The notes: generated by a model not told the origin, from the sequence alone. A stretch of DNA of 64,000 nt from Fasciolopsis buskii (GCA_008360955.1 LUCM01002853.1:373751-437750); one strand, 5' to 3'; shown: positions 1-11,103, counted from the stretch's first letter. A program made the numbers and translations.

Positions 1-243
1 TGTTATTCACTTCCTTGCAGTTAGGCAGCTGGCGTTTTTGCTCCATTAGACTTAGCGACGCTTGCGAAATCCAGTGTTTTTGATGAACGCTAGGTTTAGG
101 ACCGCAGGCGAAATCTGCTGCCAAATGCATAGCCTGCTTAATTTGATCCCACTGCTCGTCTACATTGTTGCTCGTCGAAGTTCTTAGATCTTCGAACAGT
201 TTCTGCTCATAGCTATTGTGAACAGCGGAATCAGACAAACGCC
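1..243 (-). mobile_element. RTE-type LINE, inverted 5' part of copy 1
   Basis: Read on the minus strand, this stretch aligns closely with the endonuclease-RT linker of the near-complete LINE at 28660-28890. The window's first 20 bases are the reverse complement of bases at about 28871-28890. It abuts the plus-oriented 3' end of the same family at about 243-246. The element continues off the left edge, so its length is unknown. The orientation switch fits 5' inversion by twin priming. It is decayed, with no intact reading frame. Confidence 0.8.
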
Positions 244-245
244 AG

Positions 246-840
246 GATTGGATGGAGTGACCGGGTGAGTAATATTGAGGTTAGGAATCTGGTATTGGGT
301 GCCATTTCTGAGAATAGCTTGTTTCGGCATATGAAACTTAGTAGACTACGTTGGTTGGGTCACGAGTTGCGTATGACGATACTCGTCTACTATACCGTGC
401 TCTATTTTGTGTTCTTCCCAGTGGATGGAAGAAGCCGTATGGAGGCCAACAGATGACATGGCAACGTGGAATGAGAAAATGTACAGCGAAATTAGGTAGA
501 GTAGGTGTCTCACGCCTTCGTGGTTAGGGTCCGAAAGACTCGTCGACTTGCTGGCTGGAGACACTTGAGGATATGGCAATGAACCGTGAACAGTGGCGAT
601 CGCGTTGTCATTTTCTATCGAATCAGAATGATTGAAAACACATACGTTTGTACAGTTAGACTGTGTTTCGTAGGTTGGCTGCAGCAGCATCTTATCTTTT
701 CCCGCCTGTATAGGTCTACTCCCTGTTCCCCTTGGATATTCATTCTTTTTATATAAACGTGTAACTCTGAGGAAAGGCAGCGGTTAGTGAGGCTTGCCTT
801 GCTGTTTAACGCTGAACGATGATACTGATTGTTGTTAAGG
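246..840 (+). mobile_element. RTE-type LINE, 3' end of copy 1
   Basis: This is the C-terminal end of the second ORF plus the 3' UTR. The open frame at 265-456 carries the family motif KLSRLRWLGH, which recurs in the copies at about 5275 and 30500. The UTR also matches those copies, for example the cttatcttttcccrcctgt block near 690. The 3' boundary is set near 840, where similarity to the other two copies stops. The frame breaks after about 60 codons, so it cannot make protein. This family resembles the RTE-like retrotransposons abundant in flatworms. Confidence 0.8.
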
Positions 841-1384
841 GAAATCGTAGTCAACCTTAATGCCTGTGTACTCTTTGACTCGTTGATAAAACGTTCCTTC
901 ATGTTCGATGGTATCTTGAGTTACATCGTGTGACGCTTCTTAGAGACATAAACTCCCTTTTCATACGGTCCTGGAGCAAGTTGATTTTTCACAGCAAATC
1001 TGTTGGAGCCACGTTTGTCGACGAACGCCTATGGTGATATTGTTTAAAAGTATCCGTGTAGATTTGTTTGAGATAACATTGGTTTCCCATTCACGGGAAT
1101 GACATTTTTGACTCGTTCAGATTTATGTGGTCCTGCTTTGACTTCCTGTTTGTAAGAAATGGAGCGAGGTGTGAATACAACGGTATTCCGATATAACATC
1201 CCCTATGCTTGGCAGTATCTAATTGTTTGGCAATTTTGCTAGCTTTCTGTGGATCAAGTTTTATATTCCAGAATATCCTAACATATTAGGCTGTATCTGG
1301 AACTAACGTCGCCATAGACTTCTGTTTATACAATTTTACAACCACGGTCTTTGACCAGAGCCGAGAACTGCTCCGAAAACTAAG
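841..1384. other. no recognisable gene
   Basis: I see no coding signal, tRNA-like box or clear repeat here. It lies between two LINE remnants and may be further decayed element sequence. Confidence 0.4.
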
Positions 1385-3430
1385 AGACATTGACTATCCC
1401 GTTGCATGGTCTTGGACAGGGCATGCCCGAACTTAGAGATTGGCGAATTCAGCAGGCTCTTTCGACCCACCCGTTATGCTTCGAATGGGCGCTACAAACC
1501 AGAGTTAGCTCTGCGCGACAACGAGTCAACGTTTCTCTAAGCAGTGTAAGAAAACAAGCGAACAGAGCAGTTTTATCAGCTTCTTAACCGTCCTGCCTAT
1601 CGAACGGCAAATCCATCATCGTCAGTTGAACCTCCTCCATATGATATCAGCTGCGATCCGCCGAGCATCACGGAGATTACGGACGTCGTTAATCAGCAGA
1701 AGAATAGGAAAGCCACCGAAGAGGATAGCATTCTCCCGAAAGTCTGCAGAAAGTGTTTAGCGCATTTGGTTAGTGGGCTCCATGAGCTGTTCGACCATAT
1801 TTAGAATCTTGAGATATTTTCAGTCGACTGCAGTACTCATCCTGCTACCCAATTCTAAGAAAGGCGACGGTACGATCTGCAAGAAAACAAAGACATCAGT
1901 CCAATTGACATCGCCACACAGATTTTCTGTGCGCTACCTCAATCGCTTTGCAGCTGCGAGAGATCTCCGCGCTAGAGCAAATCAAGGGAGATTTACACGT
2001 GGCAATTTGCATTAACGAAATATTTACACTGCTCCAAGTTCTGGAACTTATTACAGGCCCCAGCAGTCCATAATAACTTTCGCGCGCCATTCGACTCAGT
2101 TAATCGTAAGTTTCTGTGGAAACTGATAAAAGCTGGTGATAATCCTGTCAGGCTCTCAAAAATACTAAGGGTATACTGTCGGTCTACTATCACGAGTACG
2201 AATCTACGATCAGGAATCTTCAGAATTGGCAGTCCATTCTCGGTTGAGGCAGGATGTCCATTTTCTATTATAGATGGTGACCAGTCTAGCGTTTTTTTAG
2301 CGTTGCGGACTTTAATTCTGTTATTTTTCCGCAAGAACCTATAATTTTTGAGATATTTGGGTATTGACTATATTCTACCCCTGAAAAATCTAAAATAAAG
2401 TCGGCTTCCAAATATCTCGAAATTATAGGTTCTTGTAGAAAAAAAGAACAATTAAAATGTGTGACATCAACAGCGCTAGATTGATCGCCATCTATAACTT
2501 TTTCTAGTTTTGTTCAACTGTGCCACAGATTTGGCTATAAACAACAACGACGGGCTGCGCAGGCATCCAACTCAGCCCATCAGTCTACATCATAGATCTG
2601 AAGTTTGCGGACGACGTCATTGTTCTCGTTGGTTTTTCAGTCACCCGAATCACTTTCTGTCCTGCAAAAGTAGGTTGCGAAATCAACACGAAAAAACGAA
2701 AGCCTCCTCGACCCCCCGAATCCGAGGTGGTCATCAGCCTTCCATCAGGGGCGAACGAATTGAAAGTGTGTCATCATTCAAGAACCTAGGATCCGTTCTT
2801 CTACCGAGCTGGCAAGCGAAGGCCGAAGTTACTACGAAAGTCGAAATCGCACGTAGAGCATTTCTGCAAATTCGACGAGTATTGTGGGAACACAGTGAAA
2901 TCAGCCTTCAGACTAATTTCTCGTCTTTCGCGCTGCAGTTCCCCCCGTGCTCACTTATGGATGCAGAACCTGGCCACTGCAAATCGAGGAAACCAGTAGG
3001 CTGAAAGTACTCGATCAGTGTTGCTTGCGACGAATCTTCCGGGAAAACTGAGAATAACGAGCTTCTAACGACGAAGTAGGAAGACGATGTTGCGATATTC
3101 AACGGCTGTACATTTTCCAATGCCGTCAGTACCAGTGGTTCGCTCATGTTCTCCGGCACTCACTCCGACAAACGTTGTGTCTCGCACCCTGCTTGGAGTA
3201 GCGCTGTTGCCTTGGAGGCTAGCTGAGAACGTGGGTCGGTGCTGTTGAAGAAGACATGGAGCGTCTAGGCTTAAAGTCAATCTACGGCCACCGTCGCTGG
3301 AAGCGAAACTGGGTGGCGATCTGTACGGATTTCATCTCCACCTGCAACGCTTGGTCCGCAATGATTGGCGATGTCCGCGGAGTCTACTTATCCTCTAGCA
3401 GGGAATATTCGTCCAAAAGTAAAATATGAG
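1385..3430 (+). mobile_element. LINE A, RT-containing remnant split by a MITE
   Basis: A decayed non-LTR retrotransposon. In order: the linker, an RT entry block near 1665 (ITDVVNQQKNRKATEEDS), ICINEIFTLLQVLEL near 2010, APFDSVNRKFLWKL near 2085, GCPFS near 2253, the catalytic block LKFADDVIVLVG near 2600 (FADD in place of YADD), SFKNLGS near 2785, and LKVLDQCCLRRIF near 3003. The end motif GHRRWKRNW lies near 3287. Several frameshifts separate these blocks. A 230 bp hairpin element interrupts it right after GCPFS, and removing that element with one target copy restores continuity of the RT block. It belongs to a different subfamily from the RTE copies at 0.3, 5 and 30 kb. Confidence 0.8.
2268..2497. 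mobile_element. hairpin MITE inside LINE A
   Basis: Non-coding, with long terminal inverted repeats: left arm about 2268-2360 and right arm about 2408-2497, both starting ttatagatgg from the outside and both containing caagaacctataattt. The spacer is about 47 bases. It is flanked by near-identical 9-mers, cattttcta at 2259-2267 and ctttttcta at 2498-2506 (8 of 9 match), which look like a target duplication. Long arms with a 9 bp duplication are typical of Mutator-like (MULE) MITEs. That family assignment is inference. Confidence 0.75.
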
Positions 3431-3919
3431 TTTGCCCGAATGAAATCCCGTTTTTTGTATGGTTCAGCGGCGCTCGGGAGTGCAGATAGAATCTTCGTAA
3501 GTAGTATATTTTCTAATGTATTTACAAACTTTAGCAGCTAAAATAATCATTGTTTCCAGTTTTGTTGGATTTAGAGCTTCGAAAGTAGGAAAGAAGCCGT
3601 TGGCGGTCCGGTACAAGCGAGGCCACTGATCTTCAGCATCCCGATAGTTGAGGCCAAAACCAGCAAAATAAAGAAACTAATTCACGTTCACGTTTATCGA
3701 AATGGTTACTGTAGATGCAGCAGATGATAGCGCTCGTAAATGGTTTATAGTTCAGTTCATGGCAGTAACAAATGTGAATGTAGAATTTTGTTTCGATGCA
3801 CATCACTAGGACGATATCTAACGAGCCCAAATGGCGGATTATCCTATTGGAAGCAGACAGATGGGTCTCCCAAGGGGGATTAGTTCATCTGCGTAGCTTT
3901 ACCAGGTGGCATGCAGCAA
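3431..3919. other. no recognisable gene
   Basis: An AT-rich stretch between two LINE remnants. I see no supported coding, RNA or repeat feature. Confidence 0.4.
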
Positions 3920-4870
3920 TACAAAATCTATCTCGAGCCTCTCGATGAGTCGAAAATCATCGCCTCCCGAATAATGAAGTGCAAGTCACTCGGTGAGGAT
4001 GTCGGTCCATCTGAGGTTACCAAATCCTGATTGCCAACCCCGATGATTCCACTGCGTAAGCTGTTTCGTCTCATCTGGGACGCCAAAGCCTTCCCCAAAC
4101 AGTGGATAACCTTTGATGTACTCTCCAAACCAAAGTAGGGCTGCAAGATTGCGCGAAAACTACAGAATCATCATCTTTCTCGACATAGTGGCCAGGCTTC
4201 TCCTTATGATGTGCTTCTTGCACGAGTGTAGTGGAAGGGGCGTGTCTCATATCTACTGGGGCCCACTAAAGAAGACAGACGAGGAGAGGATCGGTCCATG
4301 ACTCTGAAACCTGCAGTGACGTAGAACCTTATTGGATCATGTCTGGTAACGAGCCGGGCTTCAGTGAGTTTCCGAATATTGCCAGTGACTGGTAGATCTA
4401 GGATTTGAACTTCTGACGCTTAATTCACTTGAGCACCGTCGGTCAGCCATTGCAACCATTCCGCTCTACTGCTATTTCCACTCGGGACTCTTAAACATGT
4501 TCTACCCATTGTGGGTTTCGTCGAGGAGGTGGTGGGCCAGATTTTTTATTGTATATCGAAATCTAAAACATCGGTGTGATTCCCGGCAACCCATCATTGA
4601 CTCCTATGCACTACTCACCTCCAATGACAGGCAGTCACTCTGGGATATAATTCGACTATATGGGATGCCCGAAAAGTACCTGGGATTTCTAGCAGCATAC
4701 TGCACGTGTTTACTTTTCGTGAACAATCTTTGGGGTTCTTCATTGACTTTAGTTTTCGTCGAGACTATCCTCAGTCACTGACTCTATTCAACTACGCCAT
4801 AGACTGTATAATTCGTTGAGTCCTCAACTAATTTGATGGGATACAAATTAGCCACCACTGTTGGGCCACT
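3920..4870 (+). mobile_element. LINE C, RT-containing remnant
   Basis: RT blocks are visible on the plus strand: IMKCKSLGEDVGPSEV near 3960, LRKLFRLIWDAKAFPKQW near 4052, then after an interruption DRQSLWDIIRLYGMPEKYL near 4630 and TLFNYAIDCIIR near 4775. The blocks are in the usual non-LTR order but in shifted frames with stops. A family 3 SINE (about 4315-4437) sits between the first and second halves. The remnant stops near 4880, where the RTE 3' end begins, so the RTE copy probably truncated or inserted into it. Confidence 0.7.
4315..4437 (-). mobile_element. SINE family 3 copy
   Basis: Read on the minus strand it has a tRNA-like head (caagtgaattaagcgtcaga, then a B-box-like gttcaaatcc) followed by the family tail, whose minus-strand end reads acatgatccaataaggt. 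It matches the copies near 13341 and 17193. It interrupts LINE C. No RNA function is expected beyond a retroposed transcript. Confidence 0.6.
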
Positions 4871-4884
4871 GATTTCCTATTCAC

Positions 4885-5790
4885 GGGTGGTTAATGGATG
4901 GAGAGAAACTAACGAATGTGTACCGTTTCACTTACCTTGTTAGCTGCGTGTCGAACGATGGTAGCTCGGCAGTAGAGGTAAAAATGCGTATATCGAAGGC
5001 TTGAGCAGCTTACGCCAGACTAAAGCACTTGTGGCGTCAGCCTGATATTTCACTGAAGTTGAAAGGTCGTGTGTACTGTGCCACCGCGCGCTCAGTTCTG
5101 TCGTACGGTTGCGAGACGTGGAGTATGCGTCTGGGCGATGTTTGTCGCTTGGAGGTTTTCGACAACCGATGTCTACGTGGTATCGCTTGGATTAGACGCA
5201 AATGATCAGGCGAGTAGTGTGAAGGTTCGGTATCTAGTATTAGACGCCAATTCTGAGAATACCTTATCTGAGCGTGTGAAACTTAGTAGACTACGTTGGT
5301 TGGGTCAGGTGTTGCATATGGCGAACACTCATCTACCATACTTTGTCCTGTTTCGCGCTCCTCCCACAGAATGGGGGAAGCGATGTGTATGTCAGCAGAT
5401 GACGTGACAACGGAATGAGGAAATGCACAACGAACTTAGGTAAATTGGGTGTCTCACGTCTCCATGGTTTGGGTCCGAAAGACTCGTCAACTAACTGGCT
5501 GGAGACACTTGTGAATATGGCAGTGAACGGTGAACATTGGGGATCGTGTTGTTATTTTCTATCTAGTGAGAATGGTTGACAACTTTGTTTTATCCACTAA
5601 ACTGTGTTGCATGTGTTGGCTACTGCAGCATTCTTATCTTTTCCCACCTGTGTAGGTCCACTCTCTGTTCCCCTTGGATATTCACTCTTCTTATAGAAAC
5701 ATGTATCCCTGTTGAAAAGGCAGCGGTCAGTGAGCCCTACCTTGCTTTTTAACGCCGATCGATGACGATGATAATGAGGTGGATAGTGAA
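4885..5790 (+). mobile_element. RTE-type LINE, 5'-truncated copy 2
   Basis: This copy matches 30110-30990 over its full length. It starts in the thumb region (ctggatggagag-like block), runs through CTVPPRAQFCRTV in one frame, then KLSRLRWLGQVLHMANTHLP near 5280, and the shared 3' UTR. The open frame at 5069-5407 is a shifted remnant. The 5' end is lost, which is normal for LINE insertions. The shared 3' end is near 5780, after a gatgatgataatg-like terminal repeat. Confidence 0.85.
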
Positions 5791-6047
5791 GCACGTCGAT
5801 GCGAACCAAGTGTTTGCGCTGATAGGGCTGACGAGCCAATGCATACCTTTCATTCGGAATTAACAGTGATTCGGCTCACAGATCATCAGTAATAGGCAGT
5901 GTTGAACAAAGCAAGCTAGATCCTCTCCTTCCTACTTATCTAACCCAGAAGAAGCAAAAGACAATTCTAGAGACAACGCCGGCTACAATTGTTAAGTGAC
6001 TTGTATCAGGGGAAATTGTCACACGAACACTCGCTGTAGAATTAACT
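5791..6047. other. no recognisable gene
   Basis: The stretch between the RTE 3' end and the hammerhead-like motif has no supported feature. Confidence 0.35.
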
Positions 6048-6078
6048 CTGATGATGGCTCCTCGGCTGTTAGCGAAAC
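6048..6078 (+). ncRNA. hammerhead-ribozyme-like core
   Basis: A perfect CTGATGA (6048-6054) is followed by a 19-base segment that can form only a short stem (GCT at 6057-6059 with AGC at 6071-6073), then GAAAC (6074-6078). CUGANGA, stem II, GAAA is the catalytic core order of hammerhead ribozymes, and small variants are known in Penelope-like elements. Stem II is weak here and I could not define stems I and III, so this may be a decayed copy or chance. Confidence 0.35.
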
Positions 6079-6171
6079 GTTTGTAGTCAAATTACCTAGC
6101 TCTAGGAGCGGGTCGTTAACAAACTGTGAATCATCAGCTAAGAGGAGTAAAACTTCTCAGAGACTTTCGGT

Positions 6172-6300
6172 AGTGGTCAGGCGAATGACATTGTGGCATT
6201 CGAAGCGGAGGTCGGGGCTTCGAATCCTTCTGCTGCGAGTTATTTCCCGACTCAGCAGCCTATCAGTAACCATAGCCTTTTTTGAGAAATATAAATCTGT
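6172..6300 (+). mobile_element. SINE family 1, degenerate copy
   Basis: It keeps the tRNA-like head (gtggtcaggcgaatgacatt), a B-box-like ggcttcgaatcc near 6213, and traces of the tail (cagcagcctatcag for cagccctctg). It is strongly diverged from the three good family 1 copies near 12.1, 15.9 and 52.6 kb. Confidence 0.5.
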
Positions 6301-7616
6301 TGTTCACTAAGTAAAAAATGTAAAAGGTTGTTATTCTTTTTATCTATATCTAGGTATCCTGGCAAACCAAATGCTGTAACGGGTTTTGGAAAATATTCCG
6401 TTTTGGGAGGAATTTATTTTATTTATTTGTACAATACCAAATTTAGAATTGCAGGATTGTTCTTTCCATTAGGTTTAAATCTGTCAACTCGAAGCGAGAT
6501 CCTTATCATTACCACAATGTTTGTTTACAGACAAATGATGTTAACCACCACAGCTGCCAAAATTTTCTCGAGGCTCACTTCTGTTACGCATTTTCCTCGG
6601 TCCATGAGTACTAGTTGCTCGCTATCAGCCGCAGGTCTTTTTCGTGCTAGGTAAGCAATCCACTCGCTGAATTACTGTAGCTTTTGTTCAGAAGACGTCT
6701 ACCTCCAGGCAACAATGAGTGGGGCCCTTTGACTGACCTTCCGGATTATTCTGTGATCGGTAACATACTGAACAGTTTCCAAATTTCTTTTGCTTAAGGT
6801 AAAAAAACTCCGGTGTACACAAGCGAAGGGCAACGCAAAAGAGCCATTCGTAACTATCTTTATGCGGTTTGTTGGTCATTCGGCTAATTTTACTCGGCGA
6901 ATTTAGAAAGATGTGGTCAGACTAGCTGAAAATGTGAATAATATCATGAAGAACCGGACGCCCCTTGAGAAGAAAGACACAAGCTGAATATTCATTCCAC
7001 CCAGTCAAATTATTGTGGTAATTTCGACCTGTCCCTGTCTTTTATGATAAATAACTGTGGGCTCTGGACATCCACTGCTCTCTTAACAGGCTGACTGTAA
7101 TAAGGAAGTATTCAATGTCTGAAGATAACAAATCAAAAATTGATGAGTCACCACTGTTGGTGCAGTGATGAGCGATAAACAACACAAAATTAATGAATGA
7201 AATAAGAACCTCGGGGTCCCCATAGCGAGCTGAAATTTCCGATTGGAAAAATTAAGATTCAATAGTTGGGAGCTAACAACCGGCAGGTGAACATCAGCAC
7301 AAACATCTGACTTTGGTACAAAAGAGGAGTGGAAGTGTATTTGGGAAATTGAAAGTGGATGATGTCTGGAGAGAGATAGTCTTGAGTTTCAGCCAGATAT
7401 AGAGTAAGATGAGCAGAAGGCTGGAAAAATTGGTAAATGGAATCAGTGCTGCATTTAAGTTCACGAATTTCAGTGAGGGCGGTGAGTTCGTGACGGTTTT
7501 GCAAGTGTGCACAGTGAGTTTGATAACTAGAACACATGTGATTGTACAATGTCATGATTAGTTTGAGAATAAATCAGCAACCGTGGTCTTAAGACTTAGA
7601 GTGGTGAACCACAAAA
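6301..7616. other. no recognisable gene
   Basis: Several open frames of 60-110 codons occur, but none has recognisable domains or paired splice signals. The frame at 6328-6654 is AT-driven and I do not call it. The region is probably intergenic or old repeat. Confidence 0.4.
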
Positions 7617-7680
7617 GGCTTCAATAGATCAGGCGTGGCAATGAGCCGAGGGACAACAGAGCCGTCTACTATTCTCAATA
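7617..7680 (-). mobile_element. SINE family 3 tail fragment
   Basis: The plus strand shows agatcaggcgtggcaatgag followed by a ccgtctactatt block. This matches the tail of family 3 copies at 8333 and 17193 (agatcagatgtggtaaagag). The tRNA-like head is not recognisable. Confidence 0.45.
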
Positions 7681-8154
7681 AGTTGGTAAATGTAACTGTC
7701 GCAGCTCTCAATATTAGATCAAAGCATGGAGTTCGATGATATTCATCTGAGCTCTTGTTTTTATTTGTGCCAAACAGCTTAGACCAACTTCTATCATAAC
7801 AAGCAATGGAATTTGAGAAGTGGGTGTTTTTGATTCAGAAACGCATTTGAAATGTCTTGATTTCCACTACCGTTACGGACGCTTTCTGCAGCAAGACGTT
7901 TGGAGCATTTCCTAAACATATGCCCAGTGGATGAGTCCAATAAAATGGGCATACGTCTAACTCACCTAGTGCCAGGATCGTTGTGATCATGAATATCTCG
8001 ACGCCAGGTGGAGGCTCATCCTTGCACTTTGGCCAGCTGAAACGCGACGATTCCTAATCGAGCTTACCTGAGTGCGTAGTTTTTCTTAATGGAGAGGTCT
8101 TCAAACCATCCACTTTTGTTCGACTCGAGTCAAGCTGTCGATATCGCAACATTT

Positions 8155-8275
8155 CAACTTCAGTTCACTGGTTCGATTTCTCTCATCGCCAGTCAGTTTT
8201 CCCATTTGGCAGCCCTCGGTTGGCCGCAAAGTCCTTCTCGAAAGTGATGGCCCACTATTGTTTCACTAACACGAG
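8155..8275 (+). mobile_element. SINE family 1 fragment
   Basis: It has a B-box-like ctggttcgatttct near 8168, then the family tail: cgccagtcagttttcccatt, cagccctcggttggccgc, and a polymorphic ttgtttcactaac end. The 5' half of the tRNA-like head is worn away. Confidence 0.6.
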
Positions 8276-8332
8276 GAAGAGATGGGAATCGGCAGTGATA
8301 AGCCTGAAACATGGGATGACATGGATCCTCTT

Positions 8333-8410
8333 AAGTTCACGATAGGTCAGGTGTGGTAACGATCTGGGCAACAGCTGATTGCCATCTACCACCAAATAAT
8401 CACAAATATC
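8333..8410 (-). mobile_element. SINE family 3 fragment
   Basis: Family tail in minus orientation: on the plus strand, ggtcaggtgtggtaacgatc and then gccatctaccacca. It is close to the copy at 17193-17305. The head is poorly preserved. Confidence 0.5.
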
Positions 8411-8715
8411 ACGTATTTGGATGTGGTTAGTTCAGAGTCTGTTGTATAGCGTAATGGGGTTATTCACGAGGTTTTAAAATGTGCGGAATCGCAGCTATAT
8501 AGAGCGCTTTCCGTACCTTGAGACGGTGATCGATTCTGGGCGGCCTCCATTGGCTTCACCGTTGTGTAGGCGGCTTCTCAGCTGAGAGTTGTTTGTGCCG
8601 GTGGCCTTTTTCGATTGTAATCCTTTGAGCAGTTTCCTTTGAATCATGCTGTTGCTATACGAAGCGGAAGACACTCCCTGGGCAGTGTTTTCGTATTCTA
8701 AGTGAACTGATCACT

Positions 8716-9080
8716 ATGCCCGAAGTTTTATTTACGTTCAGCGAGTCTCCACTGAATAAAAACAACATTTATTGGGCGTATTTACAGGAGCTGGAAAGAG
8801 AAGGTTACAGTTCGAAAGGTGTTCGTAAACCGAAGGCAATGTGCCAGTTAGGATGTCCACATTTTCAGTGGAATCCGATTGCATTCCTCCCAAAGAGCCA
8901 ATCTATCCCTTGTATTTAAGGCTAGTGCGTTCAAGTCAACCTCAGGTTTGTCCAGCCGAAAGTATCGATCCTTGGTATTATCAGCCGGGAAAATTAGTGC
9001 GTCTGATTTCATCATCGGATGACCAGGGGCTCGAAAACGCCAATCCGGAAACAGAATTGTTCATCCTATTCATCAGTTAA
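8716..9080 (+). CDS. candidate two-exon gene start, unrecognised product
   Basis: An ATG at 8716 opens a good frame (MPEVLFTFSESPLNKNNIYW) to 8818, ending in phase 1 at a GTGTTC donor. A second donor, GTAAAC at 8825, is also in phase 1. The acceptor acattttcag ends at 8868, giving a 50 or 44 base intron. Exon 2 continues in phase from 8869 (ESDCIPPKEPIYPLYLRL, then SIDPWYYQPGKLVRL) to a stop at 9078-9080. The total is about 104-106 residues, unless a donor in exon 2 leads to the exon candidates at 9816 and 10933. I see no signal peptide or membrane segment. I do not recognise the family. The composition and the phase match argue for real coding. Confidence 0.5.
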
Positions 9081-9815
9081 TAGGAGTGCAGAGATTGAAG
9101 TAAAAGATAATGCAACGTGATGTACACAATGTAGTCGGCGTGACTAAAAAAGGACAATTAATATGAGATCGTAACTGTTGACCGTATCAGATGGTGACGC
9201 AAACAATCACTGGCGACTAAATAGTTTGGCTGTCTTACAGCTGCTTATCACAGGTAAAACAGGAAGTGAGTGATTAAAATAGTAATCTTCCTTCTTAACA
9301 TCATCTCAAAACAGTGATTTCGTGAGACTTTTAAAAAGTGTCAAACCATCTGGGGCATGTACATTCAAACATCCGAAAATGAGACTTATTGATGGAAACT
9401 ATGGTTGAAAGCCTTCATGATAGATTAACACACTTAGCCAACAAAGATATGTTATGCTAACGCGGTATTCTTTTAACGGAAACGTTTTTATCTAGAGTGC
9501 TCCGTAGGATCGTGGTGTTCCGTTTTCTAATCCTCGCAATAGATTACATGCGACCGTTAACTTGGTAGTGAGACATGCTTTTGAAAACGAGTTTTTTGTT
9601 GCCACGCAAGCTTTCAACTGTTACAAAAATGATATGCACTTTTTTGAGAATACCAAAGGAAATCAGATGTCACATCATAGTCACTAATGAAAGCACCGGA
9701 AAATTTACCGGACGAAGTCATGTTTTTGGATGTTATACTGTCAGCAGGTGATTGATTTTATTGGAAGCTCCTCAAAATAGGAATTCTTTTCCTTATGTTC
9801 ATTTTCCCTCTTCAG
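9081..9815. other. probable intron or intergenic
   Basis: No coding block is seen. If 8716-9080 and 9816-10174 belong to one gene, this is an intron, but I found no clear donor for it. Confidence 0.35.
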
Positions 9816-10174
9816 GGCCTGTATGCAAGTCGTTCACACGTAGCCTAGGCATCGTTGAAAGGCATCGAGAAGCTAGTAAAATTTCCTCTTTGAGTTGTTG
9901 TTTAGAAGACGGTCTTCGCCCACAGCAGCCTTTTAATGGAAATCCTTATTTGAGGAATATTAAGCGATGCAAACAGATCTTCAAACTGCAATGGATGAAC
10001 CCCCTTGAAGTGATGTGTAATTTTGAACTATTCCGGCCCGAAATTAACGTTTCACTATCTTTATTATTAACTCTTCAATGTCTGTTAAGAACGGTCGAAA
10101 ATACAGTTGATATCCCTCTGGCTTTCTCTTGTCCATACCACACGTGTGTTATCGTGCCAGTGTGTATGCGCTGA
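9816..10174 (+). CDS. candidate terminal exon, unrecognised
   Basis: A strong polypyrimidine tract and acceptor (attttccctcttcag, ending 9815) precede a frame open for about 119 codons to a TGA at 10172-10174. The exon starts in phase 1. The sequence begins PVCKSFTRSLGIVERHREAS and includes a hydrophobic stretch (VSLSLLLTLQCLL). No known domain is recognised. It is on the same strand as the gene start at 8716 and may be its last exon, though the joining donor is not identified. It could instead be an unrelated open frame. Confidence 0.4.
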
Positions 10175-10932
10175 AGATCCACCTTTGGGTTTGCTTCGTT
10201 TGTGATAGAAGATGGATCATTGTTTAACCAAAGTGACACCTAGGCTATGTACTCTTATCATTTTTAAGGACCTCATTTGAGTTCCGTGATTCTGTGTAAG
10301 CTGTCCATGTAATTGACCGTCCGTCCGTCTTCCATTTGAATCGGGAATATGGTCATCGAGACTAGGGACTTTACTTGAATTTAGATCGGATGATCACCAA
10401 AGGCGTCGGGGTTTTCGCAATAAACCTGGGGATTCGAACAGCTTAAATTAGATTTCTTATGAGGGAAGTGTCAGAAGCGTAAACATGTCTACCGTCCGAT
10501 GGTCAGCCGGATGTTTGGCCATCTCCTCTAACTGTGGGTTCTTCATTCCTGGGTTTGCATCTCGTTTTTTTTCTGGACTAGAGGGTGCGAATCTAATATT
10601 TTCACCATCATCAGCTTCCCTGATCGAAATTGAGTATGATGCTCTTTCTGAATAGCCTATGAATGAAACCTTACCTTAATCATTCAACTACAAAATTAGT
10701 GTGAGAAAGTTAACGAGGCGTGGTTTCTTTTGGTCTCCGCTTTCACGATTACAGTGGCGATTTTTTGACGAATGAACCTATCACTAGAACCCTGTCGAAA
10801 ATTTATCCTGTGGTTACTGCAAGGTGAATTGTGACCAAGACCATGTTCCTCCACCATCTCTGACATATAAAACAACCAACTGTCGGATTATCTTCTGGTG
10901 CACACGATATCTACCGAAATGTTCATTTTTAG
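10175..10932. other. no recognisable gene
   Basis: Non-coding between two exon candidates. A ccgtccgtccgt run lies near 10320. No other feature is supported. Confidence 0.35.
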
Positions 10933-11103
10933 ATTGTGGTGAGGCTGGGTGTCGATTTAACTATCAGTTCGATATAAAGTTGGTTTTCATTTCACATAAT
11001 CCACGGTCATACGGACTCATCTTCAACGTTTTTGTGACATCTGACACGAGTGTTTCGTTGCTCCAGCACTGTGGCTGGAAAAAGATCACATTGAATAGAC
11101 ATG
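10933..11103 (+). CDS. candidate internal exon, unrecognised
   Basis: A 171-base segment with acceptor gttcatttttag (ending 10932) and donor GTTAGT (from 11104). It begins and ends in phase 1, so it could be skipped without a frame change. The encoded peptide includes FDIKLVFISHNPRSYGLIFN and SLLQHCGWKKITL, with balanced composition. It has the same strand and phase habit as the 8716 and 9816 candidates. I recognise no family. Confidence 0.4.
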
